Source of the DNA: Octadecabacter arcticus 238
GTDB taxonomy: Bacteria; Pseudomonadota; Alphaproteobacteria; Rhodobacterales; Rhodobacteraceae
DNA: 64,000 nucleotides
Assembly: GCF_000155735.2 (NCBI RefSeq)
Contig: NC_020908.1
Coordinates: 124,001-188,000 of the forward strand
Direction of reading: 5' to 3'
Shown here one piece after another: positions 40,287-49,896 of this stretch. The notes below the pieces were generated by a model. That model searched no databases, was not told the origin of the DNA, and saw only the letters and a program-made list of their open reading frames with translations. Position numbers and translations under genes: made by a program. Position 1 is the first letter of the stretch, and the number at the start of each line of letters is the position of its first letter.

Positions 40287-41480
40287 ATGACCCGCCTGAT
40301 CATCGATAATAAGACCGCGCGCGCGGTGTTTTTGGACCAGCACCTGCTGCTTGGGTCGCGCAGCGGCTCTGGCACGGGGGGCGATTTGCAGGGCGTCATC
40401 GACCACCTCGGGTTTGTGCAGGTCGACAGCGTCAACACGCTGGCGCGTGCCCATGATCTGATCTTGTGGTCGCGCCGCCAGCAATACCGGACGCCGAACC
40501 TGCCCAAGCTTATGAAAACCCGCGGTGCGTTCGAACATTGGACCCATGATGCGTCCTGCATTTCGATGCAGCATTTCCCGATGTGGCGGCACAAATTCGC
40601 CAAGGATAAGGCGCACATGGATGCCAAATGGCCCGCGTGGCGGCGGGATGGTTTTCGCGAACAAATCGACGAGGTGTTGCGCCAGATCACCCACGAGGGC
40701 CGCTGCACATCCATGGATGTTGGTGCACACGAAGAACGCGGTTCGGGTGGCTGGTGGGATTGGCACCCGTCCAAAACTGCATTGGAATATCTGTGGCGTT
40801 CAGGAGATTTGTCTGTCTGCCACCGTAAGGGGTTTCGCAAAGTTTACGATCTGACCGAACGGATCATCCCAGCGGAACAGCTCAACGCGCGCGTCAGCGA
40901 AGACGACATGATCGACTGGGCCTGCACGTCTGCGCTTGACCGCCTTGGCTTTGCGACCTCGGGCGAAATCGCTGCCTTTTATGCGATCATCACCCCCGCG
41001 CAGGCGAAAACATGGTGCGTCGGCGCGATCAAAGATCACAGTATCCTTGAGGCTGATGTCCAGTCCCACGATGGCTCGCTGCGCGCCTCCTTCATCTTGG
41101 CCAATACAACTCAAAGGCCGCCACCAGACCCGAACGCGCGGGTCCGGCTGCTGTCCCCGTTCGACCCCGCCCTGCGCGACCGAAAACGCGCAGAGCGTTT
41201 GTTCAACTTTCACTACCGCATCGAAATTTTTGTTCCTGCCCCGAAACGGCAATACGGCTACTATGTCTTTCCTGTGATGCAGGGCGACCGGCTGATCGGG
41301 CGCATCGACGCCAAACGTGATGGACCTTCAACGCACGTGTCAGCCTTTTGGCCCGAACAAGGCGTGCGCATGGGCAAGGCCCGCGTGCGCGCACTTGAGG
41401 CCGAGATTGACCGCGTCGCGACATTCGTGGGCAGTACGGACGTCGTTTGGGGTAAAGGGTGGCTAAAAGAAAATGTGTGA
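40287..41480 (+). CDS. YcaQ/AlkX-type winged-helix DNA glycosylase-like protein
   Basis: The 397-residue protein belongs to the HTH_42 family of E. coli YcaQ and Streptomyces AlkZ. The QVD motif ([10 protein letters not shown]), which holds the catalytic Gln and Asp of interstrand-crosslink glycosylases, is intact, followed by [11 protein letters not shown] and late segments [18 protein letters not shown] and GRIDAKRD. It probably repairs bulky N7-alkyl or crosslinked DNA. The stop codon overlaps the first palindrome of the putative operator described next. Confidence 0.88.
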   Translation: MTRLIIDNKTARAVFLDQHLLLGSRSGSGTGGDLQGVIDHLGFVQVDSVNTLARAHDLILWSRRQQYRTPNLPKLMKTRGAFEHWTHDASCISMQHFPMWRHKFAKDKAHMDAKWPAWRRDGFREQIDEVLRQITHEGRCTSMDVGAHEERGSGGWWDWHPSKTALEYLWRSGDLSVCHRKGFRKVYDLTERIIPAEQLNARVSEDDMIDWACTSALDRLGFATSGEIAAFYAIITPAQAKTWCVGAIKDHSILEADVQSHDGSLRASFILANTTQRPPPDPNARVRLLSPFDPALRDRKRAERLFNFHYRIEIFVPAPKRQYGYYVFPVMQGDRLIGRIDAKRDGPSTHVSAFWPEQGVRMGKARVRALEAEIDRVATFVGSTDVVWGKGWLKENV

Positions 41481-41522
41481 ACGTCGTTCATGATTGTGCA
41501 ATTAATATTTGAACGATGTTCA
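41478..41522 (+). promoter_or_regulatory. paired palindromes flanking a -10-like box
   Basis: TGAACGTCGTTCA (41478-41490) and TGAACGATGTTCA (41510-41522) are related palindromes with centres 32 bases apart, close to three DNA turns. The A/T box TAATAT (41503-41508) lies between them. They sit just ahead of the membrane-protein gene, whose ATG is at 41546. This is the layout of a two-site operator for a dimeric repressor. The regulator is unknown. Confidence 0.6.
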
Positions 41523-41545
41523 TAAGTGGATTCTGGAGAGCCGAA

Positions 41546-42745
41546 ATGGGCCACGTCATACAAACCGAAGCACTGGTCAAAGAAGGTGTCATAACCTCGG
41601 ATCAGGGCAACATCATCGCCCGCCGCTCTCGGCAAGTGATGGTCTCGCTCGTTATCAATGCGGTTCTTTGTTTTGGCATCATCGCGGCCGCTGCGGGTTT
41701 TATTGGTCTGCTGGCTGACGCGCTCGCGGTTGCGATTGTCGGTGGATTGTTCCTCGCGATTGGGGCGACGATCCTTGTCAAAGCCACGGACGTTTATCGC
41801 ATGTTTGGGACCGCCTCAGCACTCATCGGGGCGGGCATGCTAACCGGCGGGGCCTCGATTGAAATTCTGGATGTCTTTGGCGAACAATCCGGTGGGTTGG
41901 CCCTGCTGGTTCTTGGCCTGATTGGTGCCGCTGTCACCGCACTCATACATCGCAAAGGGGTCGAAAATACCGGCTTTTTAACTGGCAGTATCCTGTTGAT
42001 GACCGCAGCAATGCACATCGGCGGGCTATATGTGTGGGCGGGGGCGGCTGAGGTATCGGGGTTCGCTGTGCCGATGATCCACCTCTACGCTGCCGTCGTG
42101 ATCTTTGGTACGGGCGTGTTCATTGACGTGCGCCTGATCACCGCGCTGGCCATCGTACCGTTTGCGCAAATGCTCGACACTGGAACGTTCTATTGGCACG
42201 CGATGTATGCGTTTTATAGCCCTGAAACGACGCTTAGCATCGTGCAACTGTCTGTCGCCATGGCCGCCTGTGTCGCCGTTGCCGGATTGCTGACCGACCG
42301 CTTTCGTCGCCACACGCATATCTTTGGCATCATGGCGTTCATCGTCGCCAACCTGTGCTTTCTGGTGGGCAGCTTGTGGGGCGATGTTGTGGGAAGCCAT
42401 ATCTGGGGACCGGGTTATCGCGACTACAGCGATGACTACCAGACCTTTAGCGATGTCAAATCAGCATTCGAAGCCAGTGCATTGGTGATCTCTGAACATG
42501 TTTATTCCATTGTCTGGGCGATCCTGCTAATCGCCGCGGCCTTCTGGTCTGCCAACACCAACCGCCGCGGTATTTTCAACGCCGCCAAGACCTTTGGCGG
42601 TATCCATGCCTACACCCAAGCGTTCGAGACGTTTTACGACGAACCCCTCGCCTACGTTATCGGCGGTCTTGCTGCGATCCCGTTGGCGTGGGGCCTGTGG
42701 CGTCTGAATGACCAGTTTGAGGCCCGCAACGCACTTGCCGCTTAA
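41546..42745 (+). CDS. polytopic inner-membrane protein (DUF2157-like N-terminus)
   Basis: The protein is 399 residues from the ATG at 41546, which has a TGGAG box eight bases upstream. A short soluble start (TEALVKEGVITSDQGNIIARR) resembles the N-terminus of DUF2157 proteins and is followed by about 10-11 hydrophobic segments. A longer loop near 290-330 is acidic and aromatic (GPGYRDYSDDYQTFSD). No transport or enzyme motif is visible. The two palindromes upstream suggest its expression is controlled. Confidence 0.72.
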   Translation: MGHVIQTEALVKEGVITSDQGNIIARRSRQVMVSLVINAVLCFGIIAAAAGFIGLLADALAVAIVGGLFLAIGATILVKATDVYRMFGTASALIGAGMLTGGASIEILDVFGEQSGGLALLVLGLIGAAVTALIHRKGVENTGFLTGSILLMTAAMHIGGLYVWAGAAEVSGFAVPMIHLYAAVVIFGTGVFIDVRLITALAIVPFAQMLDTGTFYWHAMYAFYSPETTLSIVQLSVAMAACVAVAGLLTDRFRRHTHIFGIMAFIVANLCFLVGSLWGDVVGSHIWGPGYRDYSDDYQTFSDVKSAFEASALVISEHVYSIVWAILLIAAAFWSANTNRRGIFNAAKTFGGIHAYTQAFETFYDEPLAYVIGGLAAIPLAWGLWRLNDQFEARNALAA

Positions 42746-42750
42746 GAAGC

Positions 42751-42779
42751 AAACGGGCGGGGAAATTTCCCGCCCGTTT
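42751..42779. terminator. bidirectional terminator between the membrane-protein gene and dapA
   Basis: An 11-bp perfect stem (aaacgggcggg at 42751-42761 with cccgcccgttt at 42769-42779) has a 7-base loop. It lies between convergent genes and is symmetric, with T at the 3' side on both strands. Confidence 0.85.
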
Positions 42780-42810
42780 CAACATATAACGCAGCCAAAC
42801 CCGACCTAGA

Positions 42811-43683
42811 TCAGTTCAACAGTCCCGCATGCACCATGGCCGCGCGCATCTTTTCCTTGGTCTCATCCGTCAGCGTGGTCAGTGGTGAACGCACCTCATC
42901 CGAACACAGCCCCAGCAGCGACATACCGTATTTAGCACCGACCAATCCCGGTTCAGTAAAAATCGCCCTGTGCAGCGGCATCAAGCGGTCATTGATTGCC
43001 AATGCCGACGCGTAATCACCTGCCAAAGTCGCCAATTGCATCTCTGAACACAGCTTCGGTGCGACGTTCGCTGTCACCGAAATGCAGCCGACACCGCCTT
43101 GTGCGTTAAACCCGATTGCTGTGGGGTCTTCGCCAGACACTTGGACAAAGTCTGTGCCGCAGAACAACCGTTGGTTCGGCACCCGCGCCAGATCGCCTGT
43201 CGCATCCTTTACGCCGACAATCATGTCGTGCTTTGCCAGCTCGCCCATGGTTTCGGGCATCATATCGACCACGGACCGACCCGGAATGTTGTAAATGATG
43301 AGTGGCAGGCCACAGTTGGCCGCTTGGGTGAAGTGCTCGATCAACCCGCGCTGTGTCGGTTTGTTGTAATACGGCGTCACGACCAGCGCAGCATCTGCGC
43401 CCGCCGCCTTCGCGGCCTTTACCAAACGCACGGTTTCTGACGTGTTATTTGATCCCGCACCCGCGACCACAGGAAAACGCCCCGCCACCGCGTCCACGAC
43501 AGTTTGAACCACCAAATCATGCTCGGAATGGTTTAATGTCGGGCTTTCGCCGGTTGTGCCCACAGGCACCAACCCGTGCGAACCTTGCTCGAAATGCCAC
43601 TCGACAAGTTTTTTCAGCGTATCGAGATCCAGCTGGCCGTTCGTGAACGGCGTGACAAGAGCAGGGAAAGACCCTTTGATCAT
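42811..43683 (-). CDS. dapA: 4-hydroxy-tetrahydrodipicolinate synthase
   Basis: The 290-residue protein starts [13 protein letters not shown] and has [16 protein letters not shown], the catalytic Tyr in [13 protein letters not shown] and the Schiff-base Lys in VGVKDAT. It condenses pyruvate with aspartate semialdehyde in lysine and diaminopimelate synthesis. The ATG at 43683 gives the family start; the frame runs upstream without a better one. It diverges from the lytic transglycosylase gene, so both flank a 177-base control region. Confidence 0.96.
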   Translation of the reverse strand: MIKGSFPALVTPFTNGQLDLDTLKKLVEWHFEQGSHGLVPVGTTGESPTLNHSEHDLVVQTVVDAVAGRFPVVAGAGSNNTSETVRLVKAAKAAGADAALVVTPYYNKPTQRGLIEHFTQAANCGLPLIIYNIPGRSVVDMMPETMGELAKHDMIVGVKDATGDLARVPNQRLFCGTDFVQVSGEDPTAIGFNAQGGVGCISVTANVAPKLCSEMQLATLAGDYASALAINDRLMPLHRAIFTEPGLVGAKYGMSLLGLCSDEVRSPLTTLTDETKEKMRAAMVHAGLLN

Positions 43684-43860
43684 GATACGCATCCTAAATA
43701 GGGGGGCCGGAATTGGCCCGTTAATACCGGTTCTGTAGTGGGGTTTTCCGCCTTTGCCAAGTTTGTGAGTTGCGGTGTCGCGTCGATGATCTAACTGTGT
43801 TAATCGAATACAACGCGCACACAAAAAAACACCAAAGTACAATCAGGGGGCAACGTCAAA
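43684..43860. promoter_or_regulatory. divergent intergenic region dapA / lytic transglycosylase
   Basis: This stretch holds the promoters of two divergent genes. I can place a GGGGG box before the ATG at 43861. I see no clear operator or hairpin and cannot place promoter boxes with confidence. Confidence 0.35.
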
Positions 43861-46011
43861 ATGGGGGGTCAGACAATTTTGACGATTAGGACACTATGCG
43901 TAGCTGCTATTTTGTTGGCATCCCCTGCAACAGCGAAGAATGTCTCTAATTCAGACGCTACATCGCCGTTCTCGCGCGCGCTTACCTTGTTGGCGAACGG
44001 TGACGCTGACGGGGCCTATGACAGCCTCGCCGATCGTTCGGCGGTGGAACAAGATTTGCTTGAATGGATGCAGCTTCGCGACACAGGCACCGACTTTACG
44101 TTCTCCAGCTACACAGCCTTTCTGGAACGGCGTTCCGAGTGGCCCGGCAATGATGCGATCCGCGCCAATGCAGAACGCGTGATTGATGAAACGATTCCCA
44201 ATGATGATGTTTTGACGTTCTTTGACGGATCGGGTGCCGAAACTGGACAGGGCGCTGTCGCATATGCCAACGCCCTGATAGCGGATGGCCGCCGCGATGC
44301 GGCCGAAGCGATGCTGGTCGATTTGTGGCTCACCTCAGCCTTCACAACGGCCTCTCACCAAGCGATCGTCAATGCGTTTGCCGATGTCGTGGCCCCGCAC
44401 CATTTTGCGCGCGCTGACATGTTGCTGTGGCGTTGGCGCACCAGCGATGTGGCCAATGTTGTACCGCTGCTGGACGCAGGCCAACAGGCCCTGATCCGCG
44501 CGCGCCTTGCGAACATCAATCGCGACAGCGATATTGAGGCGCGGGAAGACCTGATACCAGACCGCCTGCAAGACACCCCCGGCCTGCACTATGATCGGTT
44601 CAACCGGTTTGTGGATCGGGGTGACTGGACCCAAGCAAGCATCATCCTCACCGCGCAATCCAACAGCGCCGAACGTCTTGGTATTCCTTGGCGTTGGGGG
44701 TCATGGCGGCGCATCCTTGCGCGTTGGCACATGCGCAAAGGCAACATCGACGTGGCCTACCGCTTTGCCACGCAGCACTTTATCCAACCGGATGAGGACA
44801 ATTACAGCGATCTTGAATGGCTGGCGGGCTACATCGCACTGACCCACATGAAAGACTACGACGCCGCGCTGGTGCATTTCCAGCGCTTTGACGACTCTGT
44901 GTCGTCCCCGATTTCCAAGGGCCGTGCGGGCTATTGGCTTGGCCGCGCTCATGAGGGTTTAGGCAACGCCGACGCCGCAATTACCGCGTTTCGAATGGGT
45001 GCGCAGCACCAGACCTCATTTTATGGATTGCTGTCGGCCGAAAAACTCGGCCTGACGTTGAGCGCCGACATCGTGGGTGGCGAAGATTTTGGTGACTGGC
45101 GCAGCATCCCGATGCTCAATGCCGACTTGGTCCGCGCTGGACTGGCCTTGCTTGATGCAGGCGAACGTGGCCTGGCCGTGTTGTTCTTTCGGGATGCGGC
45201 GGCGGGCATGACACGGCAGGAAATCGGGCAACTCGGCGCGTTGTTTATGGACCTTGGGGATCCGTTTTACACTGTTCTGATTGCCAAAACCGCTGTGCAA
45301 GGTGATCTTTTGGTGCAGGACGCATACTTCCCCGTGCACCCGATGGCGGACCTCGACCTGCCTGTCGAACCCGCGCTCGCACTTGCGATTGCGCGTCAGG
45401 AATCCGAATTTCGCACCGATGCGGGCAGCAGTGTCGGCGCGCTGGGCCTGATGCAATTGATGCCCGCCACCGCACAAGAGGTCGCGGGCTGGCTAGATAT
45501 GCCCTACAGTCTTAGCCGTTTGACGACGGATTGGGCCTATAACACAACCCTCGGGTCAGAATACCTCGCGTATTTGACGCGCGAATTTGGCAATTCCCCC
45601 GTGATGATCGCGGCAAGCTATAACGCTGGCCCCAGCCGCCCGAAATCTTGGATAACGGAGCGTGGCGATCCGCGCCTCAGTGTGCTGAACCCCGATCCAG
45701 TGGACGTCATTGACTGGATTGAACACATCCCGTTTCGCGAAACCCGCAACTACGTCATGCGCGTCACCGAAGGCATTCCGGTCTATCGTGCGCGGCTAAC
45801 AGGCCAGATTGGCCCTGTGCGGTTTATGGATATTCTTGTTGGCGAAGCGCCCGTGATCCGCCCCGTCGCGCGACCCTCACGGACAGTCGATGCCATTCTT
45901 GAAGCCGCGCCAACCCAGCTGCGCCCGCCGGTTCGTCGCGCTGGAGAGGTCGAACCTGTGCCACCAACAGGCCCGCAACCCACGCGACCTGTCGCCCGCG
46001 CCAATGACTAG
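43861..46011 (+). CDS. slt: soluble lytic murein transglycosylase (Slt70-like)
   Basis: The 716-residue protein has a signal peptide (AAILLASPATA), a long alpha-helical superhelix (about 40-480) and a C-terminal SLT domain with IARQESEF (catalytic Glu), GALGLMQLMPATAQ and IAASYNAGPSR. It cleaves peptidoglycan glycan strands with 1,6-anhydro end formation in the periplasm. The tail is Pro-rich (PVPPTGPQPTRP-like) and probably disordered. It converges with the EamA transporter gene nine bases later. Confidence 0.92.
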   Translation: MGGQTILTIRTLCVAAILLASPATAKNVSNSDATSPFSRALTLLANGDADGAYDSLADRSAVEQDLLEWMQLRDTGTDFTFSSYTAFLERRSEWPGNDAIRANAERVIDETIPNDDVLTFFDGSGAETGQGAVAYANALIADGRRDAAEAMLVDLWLTSAFTTASHQAIVNAFADVVAPHHFARADMLLWRWRTSDVANVVPLLDAGQQALIRARLANINRDSDIEAREDLIPDRLQDTPGLHYDRFNRFVDRGDWTQASIILTAQSNSAERLGIPWRWGSWRRILARWHMRKGNIDVAYRFATQHFIQPDEDNYSDLEWLAGYIALTHMKDYDAALVHFQRFDDSVSSPISKGRAGYWLGRAHEGLGNADAAITAFRMGAQHQTSFYGLLSAEKLGLTLSADIVGGEDFGDWRSIPMLNADLVRAGLALLDAGERGLAVLFFRDAAAGMTRQEIGQLGALFMDLGDPFYTVLIAKTAVQGDLLVQDAYFPVHPMADLDLPVEPALALAIARQESEFRTDAGSSVGALGLMQLMPATAQEVAGWLDMPYSLSRLTTDWAYNTTLGSEYLAYLTREFGNSPVMIAASYNAGPSRPKSWITERGDPRLSVLNPDPVDVIDWIEHIPFRETRNYVMRVTEGIPVYRARLTGQIGPVRFMDILVGEAPVIRPVARPSRTVDAILEAAPTQLRPPVRRAGEVEPVPPTGPQPTRPVARAND

Positions 46012-46020
46012 CGCAAATAC

Positions 46021-46887
46021 CTAGGCCGCGCGTCGCGCCCGCCACAGTGTGAACATGCCTGCGGACACAACCAACCCCGCGCCAATCGCCACGTTCGGGG
46101 ACAAGGTCTCATTAAAGACGGTTAGACCGATGGAGCTGGCAAACACCAATTGCAAATAGGCAAAGGGCTGGACGGCGCTGGCTTCGGCGACTTCATAGGT
46201 TTTTATCAGCAACCAATGCCCCGTCACGCCGGTGATGCATAACGCGGCCATCCACAACCAATCGGGTCCCGCCATCGGTTCCCACATCCACAGCCCCAAC
46301 GGGGTCAGCGCCACCGCCCCTACGACACCCGTCCAAAAGAATGACGTCGCTGTGCTGTCGCGTCGCGCCGCGTATCGGGTCAGCAATCCATAAAGCGCAA
46401 ACATGAATGCCGCCAAAAGCGGGATCGCCGCTGCTGGGCTGAACACCGTGAAACCGGGCTTCAGGATAATCAAGACGCCGATGAACCCGATCCCGATTGC
46501 CGCCCACCGTCGCCAGCCGACTTGCTCACCCAAGATCGGGCCAGACAACGCGGCGATCAACAGGGGGTAGCAGGTAAATATCGCGTGGGCCTCAACCAAG
46601 CCCAGCAACACGAACCCAAACACCATGACGCAAATCTCTGACGCCAAAAGCAGCCCGCGAAAGATTTGCAATACAGGTTGTGTCGTGGCCGCCGCTTTGC
46701 GCACAGACCCGACTTGCCGCCGCGCAAGAGCGATGACGAAGGCCGCAAAGAACCAGTAACGAATGGTGACGATCATCATAACATTATATTGCCCCGCCAA
46801 ATGGCGGCTGATCCCGTCTTGCATGGCAAACACGAATGTCGTGGCGATCATCAACATGATGCCGAGGCGGATGTTTTGGGTGGTCAC
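46021..46887 (-). CDS. EamA/DMT-family transporter
   Basis: The 288-residue protein, from the GTG at 46887, has ten hydrophobic segments in two EamA repeats, with LGIMLMIATTFVFAMQDGISR at the start and RYWFFAAFVI in the first repeat. DMT exporters of this kind carry metabolites or amino acids; the substrate is unknown. The GTG overlaps the stop of mnmD (GTGA), which makes it the likely start because the frame upstream reads as unrelated sequence. Confidence 0.85.
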   Translation of the reverse strand: MTTQNIRLGIMLMIATTFVFAMQDGISRHLAGQYNVMMIVTIRYWFFAAFVIALARRQVGSVRKAAATTQPVLQIFRGLLLASEICVMVFGFVLLGLVEAHAIFTCYPLLIAALSGPILGEQVGWRRWAAIGIGFIGVLIILKPGFTVFSPAAAIPLLAAFMFALYGLLTRYAARRDSTATSFFWTGVVGAVALTPLGLWMWEPMAGPDWLWMAALCITGVTGHWLLIKTYEVAEASAVQPFAYLQLVFASSIGLTVFNETLSPNVAIGAGLVVSAGMFTLWRARRAA

Positions 46888-47555
46888 GACAGCACCCCGC
46901 GCGTCATATGCCGCTTGCGTCCGAACCCTTGCACACGACTGACCGTGAAACCGGCGCCCGCAAGCCCGCGCCGCACAAATCCGGCGGCCGTATACGTCGC
47001 AACAGTGCCGCCGCTGACCGTGTGTGCTGCGACCTGCGCCAGCAATGTGTCCTCCCAGAGTTCTGGATTCTTGGCAGGTGAAAACCCGTCCAGATACCAC
47101 GCATCCGCATGTCCGTTCCAATCAGCCAGCGTGTCACGCGCATCCCCGACAACAACCGTCAATTCAAAATCTGGCCCGTGCAACGCAGGCGCCAGCACGT
47201 CCGCGCCCGAATCGGTGGCAAAAACATCAATCGGCAGGTCGGGAAATGCCTGCAGGGCGCGCAGCATCTCGGTCACTTGCATCGGATAGGCCTCAAAACT
47301 GGTAAAATGCAGCTTACCGGCACCCCCCGCGGCCCGCCACGCGGCCAGCGTCACCAGAAAGTTCAGCCCCGTGCCAAAACCCAGTTCGGCCACATGAAAC
47401 CCGCTGTGAAACCGTGCTGGCAACTCATTGCCGCCCAAAAAAACGTGCTGCGTTTCCGCGACCCCATCATCGATCGAATAATACGGGTCATCAAATAGCA
47501 CTGATACAGGCACGATTCCGTCGCGCCATTCCACGCTCGCCCGCTGGTCTGTCAT
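46884..47555 (-). CDS. mnmD: tRNA 5-methylaminomethyl-2-thiouridine methyltransferase, MnmD type
   Basis: The 223-residue protein equals the N-terminal half of MnmC: FDDPYYSIDDGVAETQHVF near residue 21, the SAM-binding AELGFGTGLNFL, and WYLDGFSPAKNPELW. It methylates nm5s2U34 to mnm5s2U in the tRNA wobble position. The oxidase half of MnmC is not fused; a likely counterpart is encoded divergently 73 bases away. It is co-translated with the EamA gene. Confidence 0.92.
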   Translation of the reverse strand: MTDQRASVEWRDGIVPVSVLFDDPYYSIDDGVAETQHVFLGGNELPARFHSGFHVAELGFGTGLNFLVTLAAWRAAGGAGKLHFTSFEAYPMQVTEMLRALQAFPDLPIDVFATDSGADVLAPALHGPDFELTVVVGDARDTLADWNGHADAWYLDGFSPAKNPELWEDTLLAQVAAHTVSGGTVATYTAAGFVRRGLAGAGFTVSRVQGFGRKRHMTRGVLS

Positions 47556-47628
47556 GTCATTGTGTCCTATTGGTTTGCGCCTAGATCAATGCGCAGCTTT
47601 GGCGCGACAATGAGAGCAGGCAGCGGCG

Positions 47629-48663
47629 ATGGCAACGGTAGATGTAACTGTGCGCGGGGCAGGGGTGTTTGGCTTATCCGTCGCGTGGGCTTGCCTTACA
47701 GCAGGCGCAACCGTGCGCGTGATTGATCCAAATGGCGTCGGTTCAGGCGCATCCGGCGGAATCGTCGGCGCATTGGCGCCGCACGTGCCAGAACAATGGA
47801 ACCCGAAAAAGGCGTTTCAACTGGAAAGCCTGCTCATGGCGGAAAACTGGTGGGGTGAGGTCGATGTGGCTGGAGGACTTGCATCGGGGTACGGGCGCAC
47901 GGGGCGACTACAACCCATCGCAAGTGAGGCGGGCGTCGCGCTTGCCAAAGACCGCATCGCAGGTGCGATGACCCACTGGCAGGACCGCGCGATCTGGGAA
48001 ATCATCCAAGCCCCCTCCGCCTTTGCCCCGCACTCCCTGACTGGCCTCTATATTCATGACACCCTCACGGCGCGTCTGCATCCGGCGCAAGGCTGCGCCG
48101 CTTTGGCAGCGGCAGTCTTGGCGCGCGGCGGGGAAGTTGTGATGGATGCGCCAGACGAAGGTGCCGTTGTCTGGGCGACGGGGTGGCAGGGCCTTGAACA
48201 CCTGACCAATCAACACACACGCATGGTCGGCGCGGGCATAAAAGGCCAAGCGGTGCTGCTGGATTATGATGCCCGCACATCGCCGCAATTGTTCGTCGAT
48301 GGGCTGCACATCATCCCCCACGCGGATGGCACCACCGCGATCGGGTCAACCACGGAACGCGAATTCGACGATCCAACCAGCACTGACACGCAATGTGACG
48401 CACTTGTCGCCAAAGCCCGCGCTGCAGTTCCTGTCCTGCAAGATGCCCACGAAATCTGTCGCTGGGCAGGCGTGCGACCGCGCGCGCGCACCCGCGCCCC
48501 GATGCTTGGGGCCCATCCGTTTCGAAACGGTGAATTTATTGCCAATGGTGGCTTCAAGATCGGCTTCGGGATGGCACCGCTGGCGGCGGATAAACTGGCT
48601 CAATTCATCCTGAGGGGTGACAACACAATTCCAACGGACTTTGATCCGCAAGCGAGTCTTTAG
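47629..48663 (+). CDS. FAD-dependent oxidoreductase, MnmC C-terminal-like
   Basis: The 344-residue protein belongs to the DAO family, with VRGAGVFGLSVAWACLTAG (FAD-binding; the first Gly is preceded by Arg), ASGGIVGALAPHVPEQWN, AGVRPRARTRAPMLG and NGGFKIGFGMAPLAADKLA. The segment LAPHVPEQW is what I expect of the MnmC oxidase, which removes the carboxymethyl group of cmnm5s2U. Its position next to mnmD strengthens this. Another glycine- or amino-acid-oxidase role cannot be excluded. Confidence 0.78.
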   Translation: MATVDVTVRGAGVFGLSVAWACLTAGATVRVIDPNGVGSGASGGIVGALAPHVPEQWNPKKAFQLESLLMAENWWGEVDVAGGLASGYGRTGRLQPIASEAGVALAKDRIAGAMTHWQDRAIWEIIQAPSAFAPHSLTGLYIHDTLTARLHPAQGCAALAAAVLARGGEVVMDAPDEGAVVWATGWQGLEHLTNQHTRMVGAGIKGQAVLLDYDARTSPQLFVDGLHIIPHADGTTAIGSTTEREFDDPTSTDTQCDALVAKARAAVPVLQDAHEICRWAGVRPRARTRAPMLGAHPFRNGEFIANGGFKIGFGMAPLAADKLAQFILRGDNTIPTDFDPQASL

Positions 48664-48671
48664 CGTAACGC

Positions 48672-49466
48672 CTAGCGCATCTGGGCTTGCATGCACTGCT
48701 CTCCATTTGGCCCGCGCACCCATGCCGCCCCATCCGCCCAACACAACGTTGCGGAATGCGGCAAGGTCAGCGGCGCCGTCGCGCGGTACGTAACCTCGGT
48801 TATTGGTTTACCCAACTGGCGCGCGCCCATAAGCATCAGGTGCTGTGCCAGCAATGGCCCATGCACGACCAGACCATCATATTTTTCGACCCTGCATGCA
48901 TAGGGGCGATCATAATGAATGCGGTGTCCGTTGAACGTCAGCGCGGAATATCGAAACAACGCTGTGGTGTCGAAACTCACCACTTCAGACTGCGTCTCAT
49001 CTGTCCTTGCGTCAGGGTGGGCTGGCGGCTCACCACCGTCTTCGCGATAGACCAAATCCTGCCATTCCGTCAGCGCGACGGTCCCGCGTTGGCGAATATC
49101 ATGGCGAATCCGCACGAATGCCAGCGGTCCGGACCGCCCCGTCTTACGCGTCACGCCTTCAATCACTGACGTCTTTTCAGCCACAGCACCCGCCATCAGC
49201 GGGCCGTGAAACATCAACCGCCCCGCGGCCCACATCCGTCGCGGTAGCCCCATATCTGGAACAAACCCGCCAATTGCGGGATGCCCGTCACGCCCGAGGT
49301 TCTCAGGCGGCTGCGGATCCCAGAAATAGATATGATGAAAGAACGGCGGCAACGCGCTGCCACTTTCAATGGTTTGTTCCATCCCCAACGTCGCCTGCAA
49401 TGCCCGCGCACGTGCGGGGTCCATGACATCGGTCAGGGTTTGCGTCGCTGTGCTGTGTTCTGTCAT
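48672..49466 (-). CDS. MaoC/HTD2-like acyl-CoA hydratase (mesaconyl-C4-CoA hydratase type)
   Basis: The 264-residue protein has two hot-dog repeats, with PPFFHHIYFWDP and RRMWAAGRLMFHGPL in the first and ALTFNGHRIHYDRPYA followed by LVVHGPLLAQHLM in the second, the second holding the hydratase Asp/His motif. This architecture matches mesaconyl-C4-CoA or itaconyl-CoA hydratases. No mesaconyl-CoA transferase or lyase gene is adjacent, so the substrate remains open. It converges with the oxidase gene, eight bases apart. Confidence 0.82.
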   Translation of the reverse strand: MTEHSTATQTLTDVMDPARARALQATLGMEQTIESGSALPPFFHHIYFWDPQPPENLGRDGHPAIGGFVPDMGLPRRMWAAGRLMFHGPLMAGAVAEKTSVIEGVTRKTGRSGPLAFVRIRHDIRQRGTVALTEWQDLVYREDGGEPPAHPDARTDETQSEVVSFDTTALFRYSALTFNGHRIHYDRPYACRVEKYDGLVVHGPLLAQHLMLMGARQLGKPITEVTYRATAPLTLPHSATLCWADGAAWVRGPNGEQCMQAQMR

Positions 49467-49500
49467 AACTTCCGCTTATCAATCCGAACGGAGCCTACAA

Positions 49501-49896
49501 GTGCCCAATCTCACCTCTTTAGATCATCTTGTCCTGACGGTAAGGTCAATCAACAAAACTACAGCGTTTTACCGGACCGTTTTGGGCATGACGCTGGATC
49601 AATTTAAGGTCGCAGACGGCTCAACCAGAATCGCCTTAAAATTCGGTCAGCAGAAAATCAACTTGCACCAAACTGGCGCTGAATTTGACCCCAAAGCGGC
49701 ACATCCGCTGTCTGGAAGTGGCGACCTTTGTTTTCTTAGCGACACGCCCATCGCAGATTGGGTCACGCATTTCGTCGCGTTGGACGTGCCAATTGAAGAC
49801 GGCCCCATCCCGCGCACTGGCGCGACGGGGCCAATCATGTCGATTTACATCCGCGACCCCGATGGCAACCTGATCGAAATCGCCAATCCAGTTTAG
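49501..49896 (+). CDS. VOC-family (glyoxalase-like) protein
   Basis: The 131-residue protein from the GTG at 49501 is one VOC domain pair, with LDHLVLTVRSINKTTAFYRTV at the start (His ligand) and SIYIRDPDGNLIEIANP at the end (Glu ligand). It is the short form often annotated as a virulence protein or glyoxalase. The substrate is unknown. The frame is open further upstream, but that part overlaps the divergent hydratase gene. Its stop overlaps the end of the convergent FMN reductase gene. Confidence 0.82.
   Translation: MPNLTSLDHLVLTVRSINKTTAFYRTVLGMTLDQFKVADGSTRIALKFGQQKINLHQTGAEFDPKAAHPLSGSGDLCFLSDTPIADWVTHFVALDVPIEDGPIPRTGATGPIMSIYIRDPDGNLIEIANPV

Noticed and set aside
41478..41522. LexA (SOS) boxes ahead of the membrane-protein gene
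   Set aside because: The alphaproteobacterial box is a direct GTTC-N7-GTTC repeat and the Gram-positive type is GAAC-N4-GTTC. Here the spacing is three and the symmetry inverted, so neither fits.
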